NCBI GenBank assembly: GCA_012516075.1
Contig: JAAYXE010000118.1
Coordinates: forward strand, 1-64,000
DNA: 64,000 nt
Direction: 5' to 3'
DNA from: Chloroflexota bacterium
Lineage (GTDB): Bacteria; Chloroflexota; Anaerolineae; Anaerolineales; UBA4823
A program made the position numbers and the translations under genes. Below are positions 39,460 through 48,684 of the stretch, in pieces. Below the pieces are notes generated by a model that worked only from the letters and a program-made list of their open reading frames with translations, had not been told where the DNA came from and made no database searches. How positions within the stretch are numbered: position 1 is the stretch's first letter; every line of letters starts with the position of its first letter.

Positions 39460-40525
39460 TCAAGAGCATCCCTTCTTACCTGTAGAGCTGGTGTTTAACC
39501 CGAACTGGTGGCATAAGACAGCCGGGATCTGCTTCGACCGTTCCTTCTACCTGGATCCCAAAGTGCGTATTGAAAACGACATGATCATGCGCCGGGTGCT
39601 GTACGAACGCTACGGGGAGCTGGGCCTGGGTGAACCCGACCCCCAGCCCCGGCCGGTGATCGGGTCGCTGCACGTGGCCGGGGGTTTTGTGATCCCGGCC
39701 CTGCTGGGTGCTGAGATCCTGTTCATCAAGGATGCCGCCCCCCAGCCGCTGCCCATGCACCTGACGGCAGAGCAGATCGACCGGCTGAAAAAGCCCGACT
39801 TCCGCAAGACCTGGCCGATGAATGTGCTCATCGAGCAGATGGACGCGCTGGAGGCTGAATGGGGCTATCTGGTCGGAGACCTGAACACAGACGGCCTGCT
39901 CAACGCCGCCTACCATCTGTACGGGGGCGACCTGTTCACTGATTTTTATACCGCCCCGCACCGTGTGCAGCGCCTGCTGGGGATGATTGCCGATTTGATC
40001 GTGGATGTGAGCGAATATGTTCGCGCTCGCACCGGCAGCTGCTCCATCTCCGTCAACCGCATGATTGCGCGCGTCTGCCCGCAGGCCTTTCTGCACGCTA
40101 ACTGCTCGGTGCCCATGATCTCACCCCGCAGCTACCGGGATCTGCAGCTCCCCATCGAGAAGCGTATGGCACAGCGCATCCAACCCTTTGGTATTCATCA
40201 CTGCGGCGACAATCTGCAGCGCTACGCCGGGTATTACAGCGAACTGCCTTTATCCTTTGTAGATGTGGGCTGGGGTTCCGACGTCGCCGCCTGCCGCAGA
40301 GCCTTTCCAGATGCCTTTTTAAACCTGCGCCTCAGCCCGGTGCGTATGCTCAAATGCACACCTGAGGAGGTGGCAGCCGACACGGAGGCACTGCTGAGCG
40401 CCGCTGGCCCGCTGGACCGGGTGGGCGTGTGCTGCATCAACATGGATTATGGAACCCCTGACGAAAATATTTTCGCCATGTACTCCGTGGTTGAAAAATA
40501 TCGCCTGAACCGAAAGGAGGTTTGA
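39452..40525 (+). CDS. Uroporphyrinogen-decarboxylase-family protein 1 (zinc-motif-containing)
   Basis: 357 residues with the UroD/MtaA TIM-barrel pattern. It contains HHCGDN (His249/His250, Cys251) and a later CC pair (Cys327/Cys328). The His-x-Cys...Cys arrangement is that of the zinc-binding methylcobamide methyltransferases (MtaA/MtbA) of this family rather than true HemE. No corrinoid protein or heme genes are nearby, so it is not a heme-pathway enzyme. A methyl-transfer or sugar-related reaction is possible. The first of three diverged family members in the operon. Confidence 0.8.
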   Translation: MTDQEHPFLPVELVFNPNWWHKTAGICFDRSFYLDPKVRIENDMIMRRVLYERYGELGLGEPDPQPRPVIGSLHVAGGFVIPALLGAEILFIKDAAPQPLPMHLTAEQIDRLKKPDFRKTWPMNVLIEQMDALEAEWGYLVGDLNTDGLLNAAYHLYGGDLFTDFYTAPHRVQRLLGMIADLIVDVSEYVRARTGSCSISVNRMIARVCPQAFLHANCSVPMISPRSYRDLQLPIEKRMAQRIQPFGIHHCGDNLQRYAGYYSELPLSFVDVGWGSDVAACRRAFPDAFLNLRLSPVRMLKCTPEEVAADTEALLSAAGPLDRVGVCCINMDYGTPDENIFAMYSVVEKYRLNRKEV

Positions 40526-40526
40526 T

Positions 40527-41555
40527 ATGGAATACCGCTTACTCGGGCGCACAGGCGTATGGGTATCGCCGCTCTGTCTGGGCACGATGAATTTTGGTAA
40601 TCCCACCAGCCCGGAGGATTCAGCCCGCATCATTGAGCGTGCACTGGATGCAGGGATCAACTTCATCGACACCGCCGACTTATACCAGCAGGGTGAAAGC
40701 GAATCCATTATCGGTAAAACTCTTAAGGATCTTGGCCGGCGGCACGAGGTCATCCTGGCGACCAAAGGGTACAACCGCACGGGAGAGGGCCCCAACGATT
40801 TCGGCGCCAGCCGCCGCCATATAATCCAGGCCTGTGAGGCCTCGCTGCGCCGCCTGCAAACCGACTATATCGATCTCTACCAGCTTCACCGCCCTCCCCA
40901 GGCATATATTCCTCACGATGAAACCCTGCGCGCGCTGGAGGACCTGGTGCGGGCGGGCAAAGTGCTCTATATCGGTTCATCGACCTTCCCTGCCTGGATG
41001 ATTATGGAAGGACTGGCCGTCAGCGACCGCCACGGCTGGTCACGCTATATCAGCGAGCAGCCGCCCTACAATCTGCTCGACCGTCGCGCGGAGAACGAAG
41101 TGATCCCCCTGTGCCAGAAGTATGGTCTGGCTGTGCTGCCCTGGTCGCCGCTCGCCATGGGCGTGCTCGCCGGGCGTTATTCCCGGCCGGATGAGGCTCC
41201 TGAAGGCTCACGTAAGGCGAACTGGAAAAACCCGCTTCTGGATGAACGCATAACCCGCAGGGGCATTGCCGTGGGCCGCCGGGTGGCGGAAATGGCGGCC
41301 GAGCGCGGCCTGAAGCCGGCACAGCTCGCCCTGCTGTGGGTAAAAGACCAGCCAGGCGTCACCGCCCCGGTGATCGGTCCACGGACTTTACAGCACCTGG
41401 AGGACGCCATCCCGGTGATGGAGATGAAGCTGGCGGATGAAGACCGCCCGCTCTTCGACGCCCTGGTGCATCCCGGAAATGCCGTCGCCGATTTCTACAA
41501 CAGCAACGATTGGATGAAAGCCCGCATCACCGACCCGCCCGAGGAGTTAGCGTGA
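40527..41555 (+). CDS. Aldo/keto reductase
   Basis: 342 residues. Catalytic tetrad region: FIDTADLYQQGESE (Asp48, Tyr53), ILATKGYN (Lys) and DLYQLHRPP (His). The C-terminal NADPH motif region is GVTAPVIGPRTLQHLEDAI. This is the YajO/Tas-like class of monomeric reductases acting on aldehydes or keto-sugars. SD AAAGGAGG is strong. It overlaps the Gfo/Idh/MocA gene (GTGA), so the two oxidoreductases are made together. Confidence 0.88.
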   Translation: MEYRLLGRTGVWVSPLCLGTMNFGNPTSPEDSARIIERALDAGINFIDTADLYQQGESESIIGKTLKDLGRRHEVILATKGYNRTGEGPNDFGASRRHIIQACEASLRRLQTDYIDLYQLHRPPQAYIPHDETLRALEDLVRAGKVLYIGSSTFPAWMIMEGLAVSDRHGWSRYISEQPPYNLLDRRAENEVIPLCQKYGLAVLPWSPLAMGVLAGRYSRPDEAPEGSRKANWKNPLLDERITRRGIAVGRRVAEMAAERGLKPAQLALLWVKDQPGVTAPVIGPRTLQHLEDAIPVMEMKLADEDRPLFDALVHPGNAVADFYNSNDWMKARITDPPEELA

Positions 41556-42559
41556 AAACCATTCGCTGGGGAATCATCGGCTGTGGCAATGTGACCGAGG
41601 TGAAAAGCGGGCCCGCCCTCCAGAAGGCAGACGGTTCGCAGCTTGTGGCGGTGATGCGCCGCAGTCCAGACCTGGCGCAGGATTACGCCCGGCGCCACGG
41701 GGTACCGCGCTGGTACACCAGTGCTCAGGAACTGATCGACGACCCTGAAGTGGACGCGGTCTATATTGCTACCCCGCCTCACCTGCACTGTCACTACACA
41801 CTGGCAGCGGCCCGCGCTGGCAAACCGGTCTATGTTGAAAAGCCCATGGCTACCAGCACGGCCGAATGCGAGCAGATGATCGCTGCCTGCCGGGATGCCG
41901 GGGTTCCGCTGTGGGTCGCCTACTACCGGCGCGCCCTGCCGCGCTTCCTCAAAGTGAAAGAGCTGCTGGAGAGCGGCGCAATTGGCGAGCTGCGCGCCGT
42001 AACGATCTTGCTCATCCAGCCGGCCCCTTCTTTCCCACCGGGCGAGATTCCCTGGCGGCTGCAGCCTGAGATCGCTGGCGGAGGCCTGTTCGTCGACCTG
42101 GCCAGCCATACGCTGGATTTCCTGGATTATTTGATTGGTCCGATCCGCAGCGCGCGCGGTTTTGCTGCCAACCAGACCGGTGCCTACCCGGCGGAGGACA
42201 TTGTTTGCGCAGCCCTGAGCTTTGAAAATGGGGTTCAGGGCGCCGGTCTGTGGTGCTTCAGCAGCTATAAGAATGAAGACCGGGTCACGCTCACCGGCTC
42301 GGCCGGCAGCATCACTTTCTCCACCTTTGAGAACCGCCCGGTGACTCTCTCCACAGCATCCGGCAGCCAGGATTTCGACATCCCCAACCCACTCCATATC
42401 CAGCAGCCCATGGTCCAGCAGGTGGTCGACGAACTGCTGGGGCGGGGGCGCTGCGAAAGCACCGGTGAGAGCGCTCTGCGCACGACCCGTGTGATGGAAA
42501 CGATCCTGGCTGATTATTACCAGAACCGAAACATACCGGCGGAGAAGATATCCGAATGA
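41552..42559 (+). CDS. Gfo/Idh/MocA-family oxidoreductase
   Basis: 335 residues from GTG 41552, which has SD GAGGAG and overlaps the upstream stop. The N-terminal Rossmann domain is TIRWGIIGCGNVTEVKSGPA with VYIATPPHLHCHY and the conserved VEKPMATS (Glu-Lys-Pro). The C-terminal alpha/beta domain includes GGGLFVDLASHTLDFLDYL, with likely catalytic Asp/His. These act on sugars, inositols or glycosides with NAD(P). Some relatives start non-hydrolytic glycoside cleavage by oxidising C3, of interest because no glycosidase is encoded in this operon. Confidence 0.88.
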   Translation: MKTIRWGIIGCGNVTEVKSGPALQKADGSQLVAVMRRSPDLAQDYARRHGVPRWYTSAQELIDDPEVDAVYIATPPHLHCHYTLAAARAGKPVYVEKPMATSTAECEQMIAACRDAGVPLWVAYYRRALPRFLKVKELLESGAIGELRAVTILLIQPAPSFPPGEIPWRLQPEIAGGGLFVDLASHTLDFLDYLIGPIRSARGFAANQTGAYPAEDIVCAALSFENGVQGAGLWCFSSYKNEDRVTLTGSAGSITFSTFENRPVTLSTASGSQDFDIPNPLHIQQPMVQQVVDELLGRGRCESTGESALRTTRVMETILADYYQNRNIPAEKISE

Positions 42560-43749
42560 ACAATCCCCCCAACCATGACAGCGACTCGGTCAGCGGACGC
42601 CAGCGCCTGCTGACTGCACTCAACCATCAGGAGCCGGACCGCATCCCGCTGGATCTGGGCAGCACGCAGGTGACCGGTATCCACGTCACGGCTTACCACA
42701 AACTGCGGCAGGCGCTGGGCCTGCCGCCGGTAGAGGCGCAGATCTGCGACCAGATTCAGGGTCTGGCGCTGCCCGATTCCGACCTGCTCGAATGCCTGGG
42801 TGTGGATGTGCGCGGTTTGTTCCCGCTCAACAGCCACAACTGGAACGTGGTCGAGACCGAGATCACCGATGAACAATCAGGCGAAAAGTACTGGAGCTAC
42901 CACGACGAATGGGGGATCACCCACTACAAGCCCCGCCCGGACGGGCTGTACTACACGGTCCGCTTCTCGCCTCTGGACCAACCCGAATTGACTGTGCAGG
43001 ACATCGAACGCCATCCCTGGCCGCGCATGGACGACCCGCGCCGGATTGAAGGGCTGCGCGACCAGGCTGAATGCTACCGGGCGGCCGGATTTGCCGTAAT
43101 GCTCAAAGATCCCTTTGCCGGCATTTTCGAAATGGCCCAGCGCATCGTGGGCATGGAGAACCTGCTGGTGCTCATGGCCAGCGACAGCGCCGTGGCAGGC
43201 GCCCTGTTCAACAAACTGGCCGAACTAAAGGTCAGTTTCTGGGAGATGGCCCTGCCGCAGCTGGCGGATGTAGTCGATGTGATCAGCCATGCTGATGATT
43301 ACGGCACGCAGGTTTCGCAGATCATCTCGCCGCGCATGTACCGCCAGCAGGTCAAGCCGCACTGGAAAACGGTCTTTGACTGCGTGCGCCGGCTGGCGCC
43401 GAACGTGCGACGCTTCTTCCATTCCTGCGGCAACGTGCGCCCACTGATCCCCGATTTCATCGAGCTGGGTGGGGAGATCCTCAACCCGGTCCATATCCGC
43501 GCCACCGGCATGGAGCCGGCAGCACTAAAGCGCGATTTTGGCGACGTGCTGGTGTTCTGGGGCGGCGGTGTGGACACGCAGGGAGTGCTGCCTTACGGCA
43601 CCCCACAGCAGGTCAAAGACGACGTGCGCCGCAACCTGGATGCACTCGCACCGGGCGGCGGTTACGTCTTCAACACTGTGCACAACATCCAGGCGGATAT
43701 TCCCGTCGAGAACCTCGTTGCCATGTACGAGGCGCTGCGGGAAGCCTGA
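42556..43749 (+). CDS. Uroporphyrinogen-decarboxylase-family protein 2
   Basis: 397 residues, the longest of the three paralogues. The N-terminus RLLTALNHQEPDRIPLDLGS is the usual entry to the family. FFHSCGNVRPLIPDFI supplies His289 and Cys291, but the distal Cys of the zinc motif is replaced; the equivalent loop reads YVFNTVHNIQADI with His376. A His-Cys-His metal site is possible. The gene overlaps its upstream neighbour by 4 bp. Function unknown; proteins of exactly this type are frequent in sugar operons of anaerobes. Confidence 0.82.
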   Translation: MNNPPNHDSDSVSGRQRLLTALNHQEPDRIPLDLGSTQVTGIHVTAYHKLRQALGLPPVEAQICDQIQGLALPDSDLLECLGVDVRGLFPLNSHNWNVVETEITDEQSGEKYWSYHDEWGITHYKPRPDGLYYTVRFSPLDQPELTVQDIERHPWPRMDDPRRIEGLRDQAECYRAAGFAVMLKDPFAGIFEMAQRIVGMENLLVLMASDSAVAGALFNKLAELKVSFWEMALPQLADVVDVISHADDYGTQVSQIISPRMYRQQVKPHWKTVFDCVRRLAPNVRRFFHSCGNVRPLIPDFIELGGEILNPVHIRATGMEPAALKRDFGDVLVFWGGGVDTQGVLPYGTPQQVKDDVRRNLDALAPGGGYVFNTVHNIQADIPVENLVAMYEALREA

Positions 43750-43817
43750 CGGGTCATATCCCTGGGGTGTGCCCGGTGCACATCCCGGAGAATTTCCAGC
43801 ACAGCGAGGCAATCGGA

Positions 43818-44858
43818 ATGAGCACAAATTGGGAGTGTTTTCTTACCGCAGCACAGCGCAAACAGCCTGACCGGGTTCCCGTGGCCCTGATTGTGGACAG
43901 TCCCTGGCTCCCCGGCTATGCCGGGATCGATACCCGGGATTACTTCCTCTTCCCAGAGAAATGGCTGCAGATCAATCTGGACCTGTTGAAACGGTTTCCC
44001 GATGTTGTCTGGATCCCGGGCTTCTGGGTGGAATTCGGTATGGCGGCCGAGCCTTCGGCATTTGGCTGCCGCATGCGCTTCTATCCCGACCGCCCGCCGT
44101 CCATCGAGCCCCTGGTAGCCGACCTGGAGTTCTGGCAGAACGCTGCGCCGGTCAACCCCGCCGAGGACGGGCTCATGCCCCTGGCGCTGCGCCTGTACGG
44201 GCACATGGAAGAGCGGCTGCAGGCCGAAGGGCTGGGCATCCGTATGGTGGCTGCTCGCGGCCCACTGACCGCCGCATCCTGGCTCACCGGCATCACGCCG
44301 CTCATGGAAGGCATGATCACCCAGCCAGAGATGGTCAACCGGCTGCTGGAAACGGTCACCACCTCGCTGATCCGCTGGCTGGAAGCCCAGCTCGAGACCC
44401 TCAAGCACCCGGAGGGCATCCTGCTGCTGGACGACCTGGTTGGTATGGTCTCACGGCGCACCTATAACAACATGGTGGAGCCGCATCTGAAGCGCCTGTT
44501 CGAGCATTTCTCCGGCCTGCTGCGGGTGTATCACAACGACACACCCTGCCCGCACCTGCTGGAAAGCCTCTCGCAGGCCGGGTTCGACGTCTTCAATTTC
44601 AGCCACGAGATGGATATCGCCCTGGTTAAAGAAAAGATGGGTGACCGTGTGGCGCTGATGGGCAACGTTGCCCCGCTCGACCTGGGTGTACGCGGCAGTG
44701 CCGAAGACGTTTATCGTGCGGGGCTGGAATGCCTGGAGAAAGCCGCACCCGGAGGCGGCATGATCCTGTCATTTGGCGGCGGCGTCTCACCTGGCACACC
44801 ACCCGAAAACATCGATGCCCTGGTTAATGCGGCTAAAGAATGGAATAATCGTATATGA
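43818..44858 (+). CDS. Uroporphyrinogen-decarboxylase-family protein 3 (zinc motif lost)
   Basis: 346 residues from ATG 43818 (GAGGC upstream; an in-frame ATG at 43767 is a weaker choice). UroD-like barrel with RKQPDRVPVALIVDSPWLPG and GGGMILSFGGGV. At the place of HxCG there is YHNDTPC (His239, Asn240, Asp241), and no distal Cys exists. Zinc-dependent methyl transfer as in MtaA therefore looks unlikely for this copy. The stop overlaps uxaC by 4 bp, physically linking the UroD trio to hexuronate catabolism. Confidence 0.8.
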   Translation: MSTNWECFLTAAQRKQPDRVPVALIVDSPWLPGYAGIDTRDYFLFPEKWLQINLDLLKRFPDVVWIPGFWVEFGMAAEPSAFGCRMRFYPDRPPSIEPLVADLEFWQNAAPVNPAEDGLMPLALRLYGHMEERLQAEGLGIRMVAARGPLTAASWLTGITPLMEGMITQPEMVNRLLETVTTSLIRWLEAQLETLKHPEGILLLDDLVGMVSRRTYNNMVEPHLKRLFEHFSGLLRVYHNDTPCPHLLESLSQAGFDVFNFSHEMDIALVKEKMGDRVALMGNVAPLDLGVRGSAEDVYRAGLECLEKAAPGGGMILSFGGGVSPGTPPENIDALVNAAKEWNNRI

Positions 44859-46285
44859 GAGTTATAGACAACCGTTTTCAAGACCTCTTTTTCGATCCCG
44901 ATCCCGCACAGCGTGAGCTGGCGCGCCAGCTCTACACATCCGCAGCGGGCTTACCCATCGTCAGCCCGCACGGACACGTAGATCCCTGGCTGTTTGTGGA
45001 TGAGAACGCCAGCTTCGGCTCGCCGGCCCAGCTGCTGATCATCCCCGATCACTACGTGTACCGCATGCTGTACTCGCAGGGGATCCCGCTTGAAGCGCTG
45101 GGCGTGCCCCGACTGGACGGCGGCCCGGTGGAACAGGACCCGCGCAAAATCTGGCAGTTGTTTGCCGACCATTTTTATCTCTTCCGCGGCACGCCCACCG
45201 GCATCTGGCTGACGCTGGAGCTGCGCCAGGTGTTCGGCTGCCAGCAGCCGCTCAACAGCGCCACAGCCCAGGAGATTTACGATCAGATCGAGGCCCAGCT
45301 GTCCAGCCCTGAGTTCCGGCCGCGGCGCCTGTTTGAACGCTTCAACATCGAGGTGCTGTGCACCACAGACCCGGCCTGGGACCGCCTGGAAGCCCACCAG
45401 GCCATCCGCGCCTCGGGCTGGAAAGGGAACATCCGGCCAACCTTCCGCCCGGACGGCGTGGTGAACCTGGATGCACCCGGCTGGCGGGCAAATATTGATC
45501 GCCTGAGTGAAGCCAGCGGCGTCGAAGTCAGCTCATACGCCAGCTTTATCCAGGCGCTGGAAAAACAGCGCGCCCATTTCAAAGCGCTGGGCGCCACGGC
45601 CACAGACCACGCGGCGCTTACCCCGCGTACAGAAGTCCTTGAAGCTGCTGAAGCCGAAGCCATCTTCCAGCGCGCCCTGAAAGGCGCCGCGCGGCCGGAG
45701 GACGCGCCGCGCTTCACAGCCCATATGCTGGTGGAAATGGCGCGCATGAGCGTGGAGGACGGCCTGGTGATGCAGATTCACCCCGGTTCTCTGCGCAACC
45801 ATAACCCGCTCGTCTTCAATGGATTCGGCCTGGATAAAGGTGCGGATATTCCCATCGCCGTGGAGTTCACCCGGGCGCTGCAGCCGCTCCTTGAGCGCTT
45901 TGGCAACGATCCGCGCCTGCGCCTGATCCTGTTCACGCTGGACGAGAGCACCTATGCCCGCGAACTGGCGCCCCTGGCCGGGCATTACCCGTCAGTATTT
46001 CTCGGTCCGCCCTGGTGGTTCCACGACAGCCCCAACGGCATGCGCCGCTATTTTGACCAGGTGATCGAAACCGCCGGGCTGTACAACACCACAGGGTTCA
46101 ACGACGACACCCGCGCCTTCCCGTCCATCCCCGCGCGCCATGATGTCTGGCGGCGGGTGAGCGCCGACTGGCTGGCAGGCCTGGTGATACACGGCCTGAT
46201 CAGCCTGGAAGAAGCTGCGGAGATGATGGTTGACCTTGCCGTTGGCCTGGCCCGCAGAGCTTACCGGTTGGAGCCTCAATCATGA
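44855..46285 (+). CDS. uxaC: Glucuronate isomerase
   Basis: 476 residues. Amidohydrolase-type metal motif LPIVSPHGHVDPWLF near the N-terminus, GFNDDTRAFPSIPARHDVWR near the C-terminus, and TPTGIWLTLELRQVFG as in UxaC proteins. It converts D-glucuronate to D-fructuronate and D-galacturonate to D-tagaturonate. It overlaps both neighbours by 4 bp. This fixes uronic acids as substrates of the operon. Confidence 0.92.
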   Translation: MRVIDNRFQDLFFDPDPAQRELARQLYTSAAGLPIVSPHGHVDPWLFVDENASFGSPAQLLIIPDHYVYRMLYSQGIPLEALGVPRLDGGPVEQDPRKIWQLFADHFYLFRGTPTGIWLTLELRQVFGCQQPLNSATAQEIYDQIEAQLSSPEFRPRRLFERFNIEVLCTTDPAWDRLEAHQAIRASGWKGNIRPTFRPDGVVNLDAPGWRANIDRLSEASGVEVSSYASFIQALEKQRAHFKALGATATDHAALTPRTEVLEAAEAEAIFQRALKGAARPEDAPRFTAHMLVEMARMSVEDGLVMQIHPGSLRNHNPLVFNGFGLDKGADIPIAVEFTRALQPLLERFGNDPRLRLILFTLDESTYARELAPLAGHYPSVFLGPPWWFHDSPNGMRRYFDQVIETAGLYNTTGFNDDTRAFPSIPARHDVWRRVSADWLAGLVIHGLISLEEAAEMMVDLAVGLARRAYRLEPQS

Positions 46286-47805
46286 CCTCAACACCCATCT
46301 CCTCAATCCCCAATATTCGCGTGTATCCCCGTTCCATCCATTCGGGAAACCTGATACCTGCGGACAACGAGGGGGCGCCCGCTGTACCCGTCACCTGTTT
46401 CCTGGCTCAGAACGAGGCCGGCGAGCACATCTTAGGGGTACGCAGCGATTCCGGCGCTCCGCTGCCCTTTACTGAACCCCTCTTTGTCAGTGGTGAGGAT
46501 CAATTCTTCGCCGCAAACGAGGAAAACGCCGCCATTCTACGCCGCATCTTCCCCTGGCTCAACCCCGCGCCGCTGGAGCCGGCCGGAATGCCTTCATTTG
46601 GCTTCGGAGACCGGTTGGGCCTGGCGACCCCTGGCCACATCCAGGCGCTGCGGGCTGCCGGATCGTCTCCGGTGATCGCTCCGGTGTTCGCCCAGCAGTC
46701 GGTGCGCGAGAACACACGCACCGGGCGGACGCCGCAGCAGGTGCTGGATGAGGCCATGTGGGGCGTCTTCCAGGAAGGCTGGCATTCCCCCTGGGGGGCG
46801 GATGCCGACCACCTCAAGCAGCTTTCAGACCTAGAGCCTTTCGTAAAGGCTGGATATTCCTTTTACACCGTCGACCCGGGAGAGCATGTAGACCCGGCTG
46901 CGGACAGCGACACGCCGGAGATACTGCGGGAAAAAATCGCAGCCCAGCCCTGGAGCGACATCGATATCCAGCCTATCAGCGCCGATGAACTGGCAAGCAG
47001 CTTCCAGCGCTTCTGTTCGTCCGCCAAGCTGGAATGCGATCCCCAGATGTTGAAGACCGCTGCGCTGCGGGCAATGGCAAAGTACGGGCGGGCCGTGCTG
47101 CATATTACCAAAATGTACCGGGCCCTGCAGGACCTCAAACCAGACGGCTTCGATTTTGAGGCCTCGGTGGATGAAACCGATTCGCCCACCACGGTGTTCG
47201 AGCATTTCTACATTGCCAGCGAACTGCGCCGCCTGGGCGTTCGCTTCACGAGCCTGGCGCCGCGCTTGACCGGCCGCTTTGAGAAAGGTGTGGACTACAT
47301 CGGTGACCTGCAGGCACTTGAAGCGGAGCTCCAGCAGCACGTGGCGGTGATGATAGCAGTCGGCGGCTACAAGCTCAGTCTGCATTCCGGATCCGACAAA
47401 TTCAGCCTGTATCCCCTGTTCGCACGCCGCGCCGGCACGTCGGTGCATGTCAAAACTGCCGGTACGAGCTATCTGGAAGCGCTGCGTGTAACGGCCAGCT
47501 ATGACCCGGACCTGTTCCGCGAGATCCTGGCCCTGGCTCGCCGGCGCTATGCAGTGGACCGCCAGTCGTACCACGTTTCGGCATTAGAGGAACGCCTGCC
47601 CGAACCGGAAGGCCTCGCGGACGACGCTTTGCCCGGCCTGCTGGATGACTTCCACGTACGCCAGGCCCTGCACGTCACATTCGGCTCTGCTCTGGCCCAA
47701 TACGGGGCTGCGCTCAAAGATCTGCTGCGCGCCAGGCCCGAAGCGTATGAACAGGTGCTGCTGGCGCATTTCAAACGTCATTTAGATCCGCTTCTGGACT
47801 TATAG
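46282..47805 (+). CDS. uxaE: Tagaturonate/fructuronate epimerase
   Basis: 507 residues. The conserved FGFGDRLGLATPGHIQALRA and the long central domain (QEGWHSPWGADADHLKQL, and DETDSPTTVFEHFYIASEL) match the UxaE family first described in Thermotoga, which interconverts D-tagaturonate and D-fructuronate. This lets galacturonate enter the glucuronate branch without altronate enzymes, and indeed no altronate genes are present. The start overlaps the uxaC stop (ATGA). Metal-binding His and Asp/Glu residues lie in the central region. Confidence 0.8.
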   Translation: MTSTPISSIPNIRVYPRSIHSGNLIPADNEGAPAVPVTCFLAQNEAGEHILGVRSDSGAPLPFTEPLFVSGEDQFFAANEENAAILRRIFPWLNPAPLEPAGMPSFGFGDRLGLATPGHIQALRAAGSSPVIAPVFAQQSVRENTRTGRTPQQVLDEAMWGVFQEGWHSPWGADADHLKQLSDLEPFVKAGYSFYTVDPGEHVDPAADSDTPEILREKIAAQPWSDIDIQPISADELASSFQRFCSSAKLECDPQMLKTAALRAMAKYGRAVLHITKMYRALQDLKPDGFDFEASVDETDSPTTVFEHFYIASELRRLGVRFTSLAPRLTGRFEKGVDYIGDLQALEAELQQHVAVMIAVGGYKLSLHSGSDKFSLYPLFARRAGTSVHVKTAGTSYLEALRVTASYDPDLFREILALARRRYAVDRQSYHVSALEERLPEPEGLADDALPGLLDDFHVRQALHVTFGSALAQYGAALKDLLRARPEAYEQVLLAHFKRHLDPLLDL

Positions 47806-47825
47806 CATCACTGGAGTTGTCAATC

Positions 47826-48650
47826 ATGTATCTGGATGAGTTGTTTTCCGTCGATGGTTTGACCGCAGCCGTAACCGGCGGTGGTGGGGTGCTCTGTTCG
47901 ACCATGGCTGAGGCGCTGGCCTGTGCTGGGGTTCGCGTGGCTGTGCTCGACCTGCGTCTGGATATGGCCCAGGCTGTTGCCAGCCGCATACAACAAGCAG
48001 GTGGACAGGCGATCGCCGTCGAGTGCAATGTCCTGGATAAAGCCAGCATCGTGCAGGCCGCAGATGCGGTGGAGAAAGCCTTCGGGCCGGTCGACATTCT
48101 CATCAACGGCGCCGGGGGCAACAAACCGCAGGCCACCACCAGCCCGGACCTGAGCTTTTTCGACCTGCCGGCGGACGCAGCCCAGTGGGTCTTCAACCTG
48201 AATTTCATCGGCACCCTGCTGCCCTGCCAGGTTTTTGGTAAAGGAATGGCTGCCAGGGGACACGGCAGTATTCTCAATATCTCTTCGATGAACGCCTTCC
48301 GCCCGCTGACGCGCGTCCCTGCCTATTCAGCAGCCAAAGCATCCGTCAGCAACTTCACGCAGTGGCTGGCCGTACACCTGGCCCAGGAATACTCTCCGGG
48401 CATCCGTGTCAACGCCCTGGCACCCGGTTTCTTTCTGACCGAGCAGAACCGCTTCCTGCTCACCGATCGCGACAGCGGCGCACTGACAGAGCGCGGCCAG
48501 AAGATTATCGATCACACTCCGATGCAGCGCTTTGGAACGCCCGAAGACCTGATCGGCGCCATGTTCTACCTGTTATCGCCCGCCGCGAAGTTTGTCACCG
48601 GCGTCGTCCTTCCGGTGGATGGTGGTTTTTCTGCTTACAGCGGCGTTTAG
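47826..48650 (+). CDS. uxuB: SDR-type D-fructuronate reductase (mannonate oxidoreductase)
   Basis: 274 residues from ATG 47826 (SD GGAG nine bases upstream). Rossmann motif AAVTGGGGVLCSTMAEAL, NISSMNAF, catalytic PAYSAAKASVSNF (YxxxK), and the diagnostic LAPGFFLTEQNRFLLTD shared with the SDR-type mannonate oxidoreductases (as in B. subtilis) rather than the unrelated E. coli UxuB fold. It should reduce D-fructuronate to D-mannonate with NAD(P)H. Its position directly after uxaE supports this. Confidence 0.82.
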   Translation: MYLDELFSVDGLTAAVTGGGGVLCSTMAEALACAGVRVAVLDLRLDMAQAVASRIQQAGGQAIAVECNVLDKASIVQAADAVEKAFGPVDILINGAGGNKPQATTSPDLSFFDLPADAAQWVFNLNFIGTLLPCQVFGKGMAARGHGSILNISSMNAFRPLTRVPAYSAAKASVSNFTQWLAVHLAQEYSPGIRVNALAPGFFLTEQNRFLLTDRDSGALTERGQKIIDHTPMQRFGTPEDLIGAMFYLLSPAAKFVTGVVLPVDGGFSAYSGV

Positions 48651-48684
48651 CTCCATAGTGAATCAGAGCAAAGGAGTGAACCCG

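Noticed and set aside
39452-44858. Calling the UroD-family genes hemE
   Set aside because: They sit in a sugar operon, are diverged from each other, and two have zinc-type His-Cys motifs seen in methyltransferase relatives. There is no other heme gene nearby.
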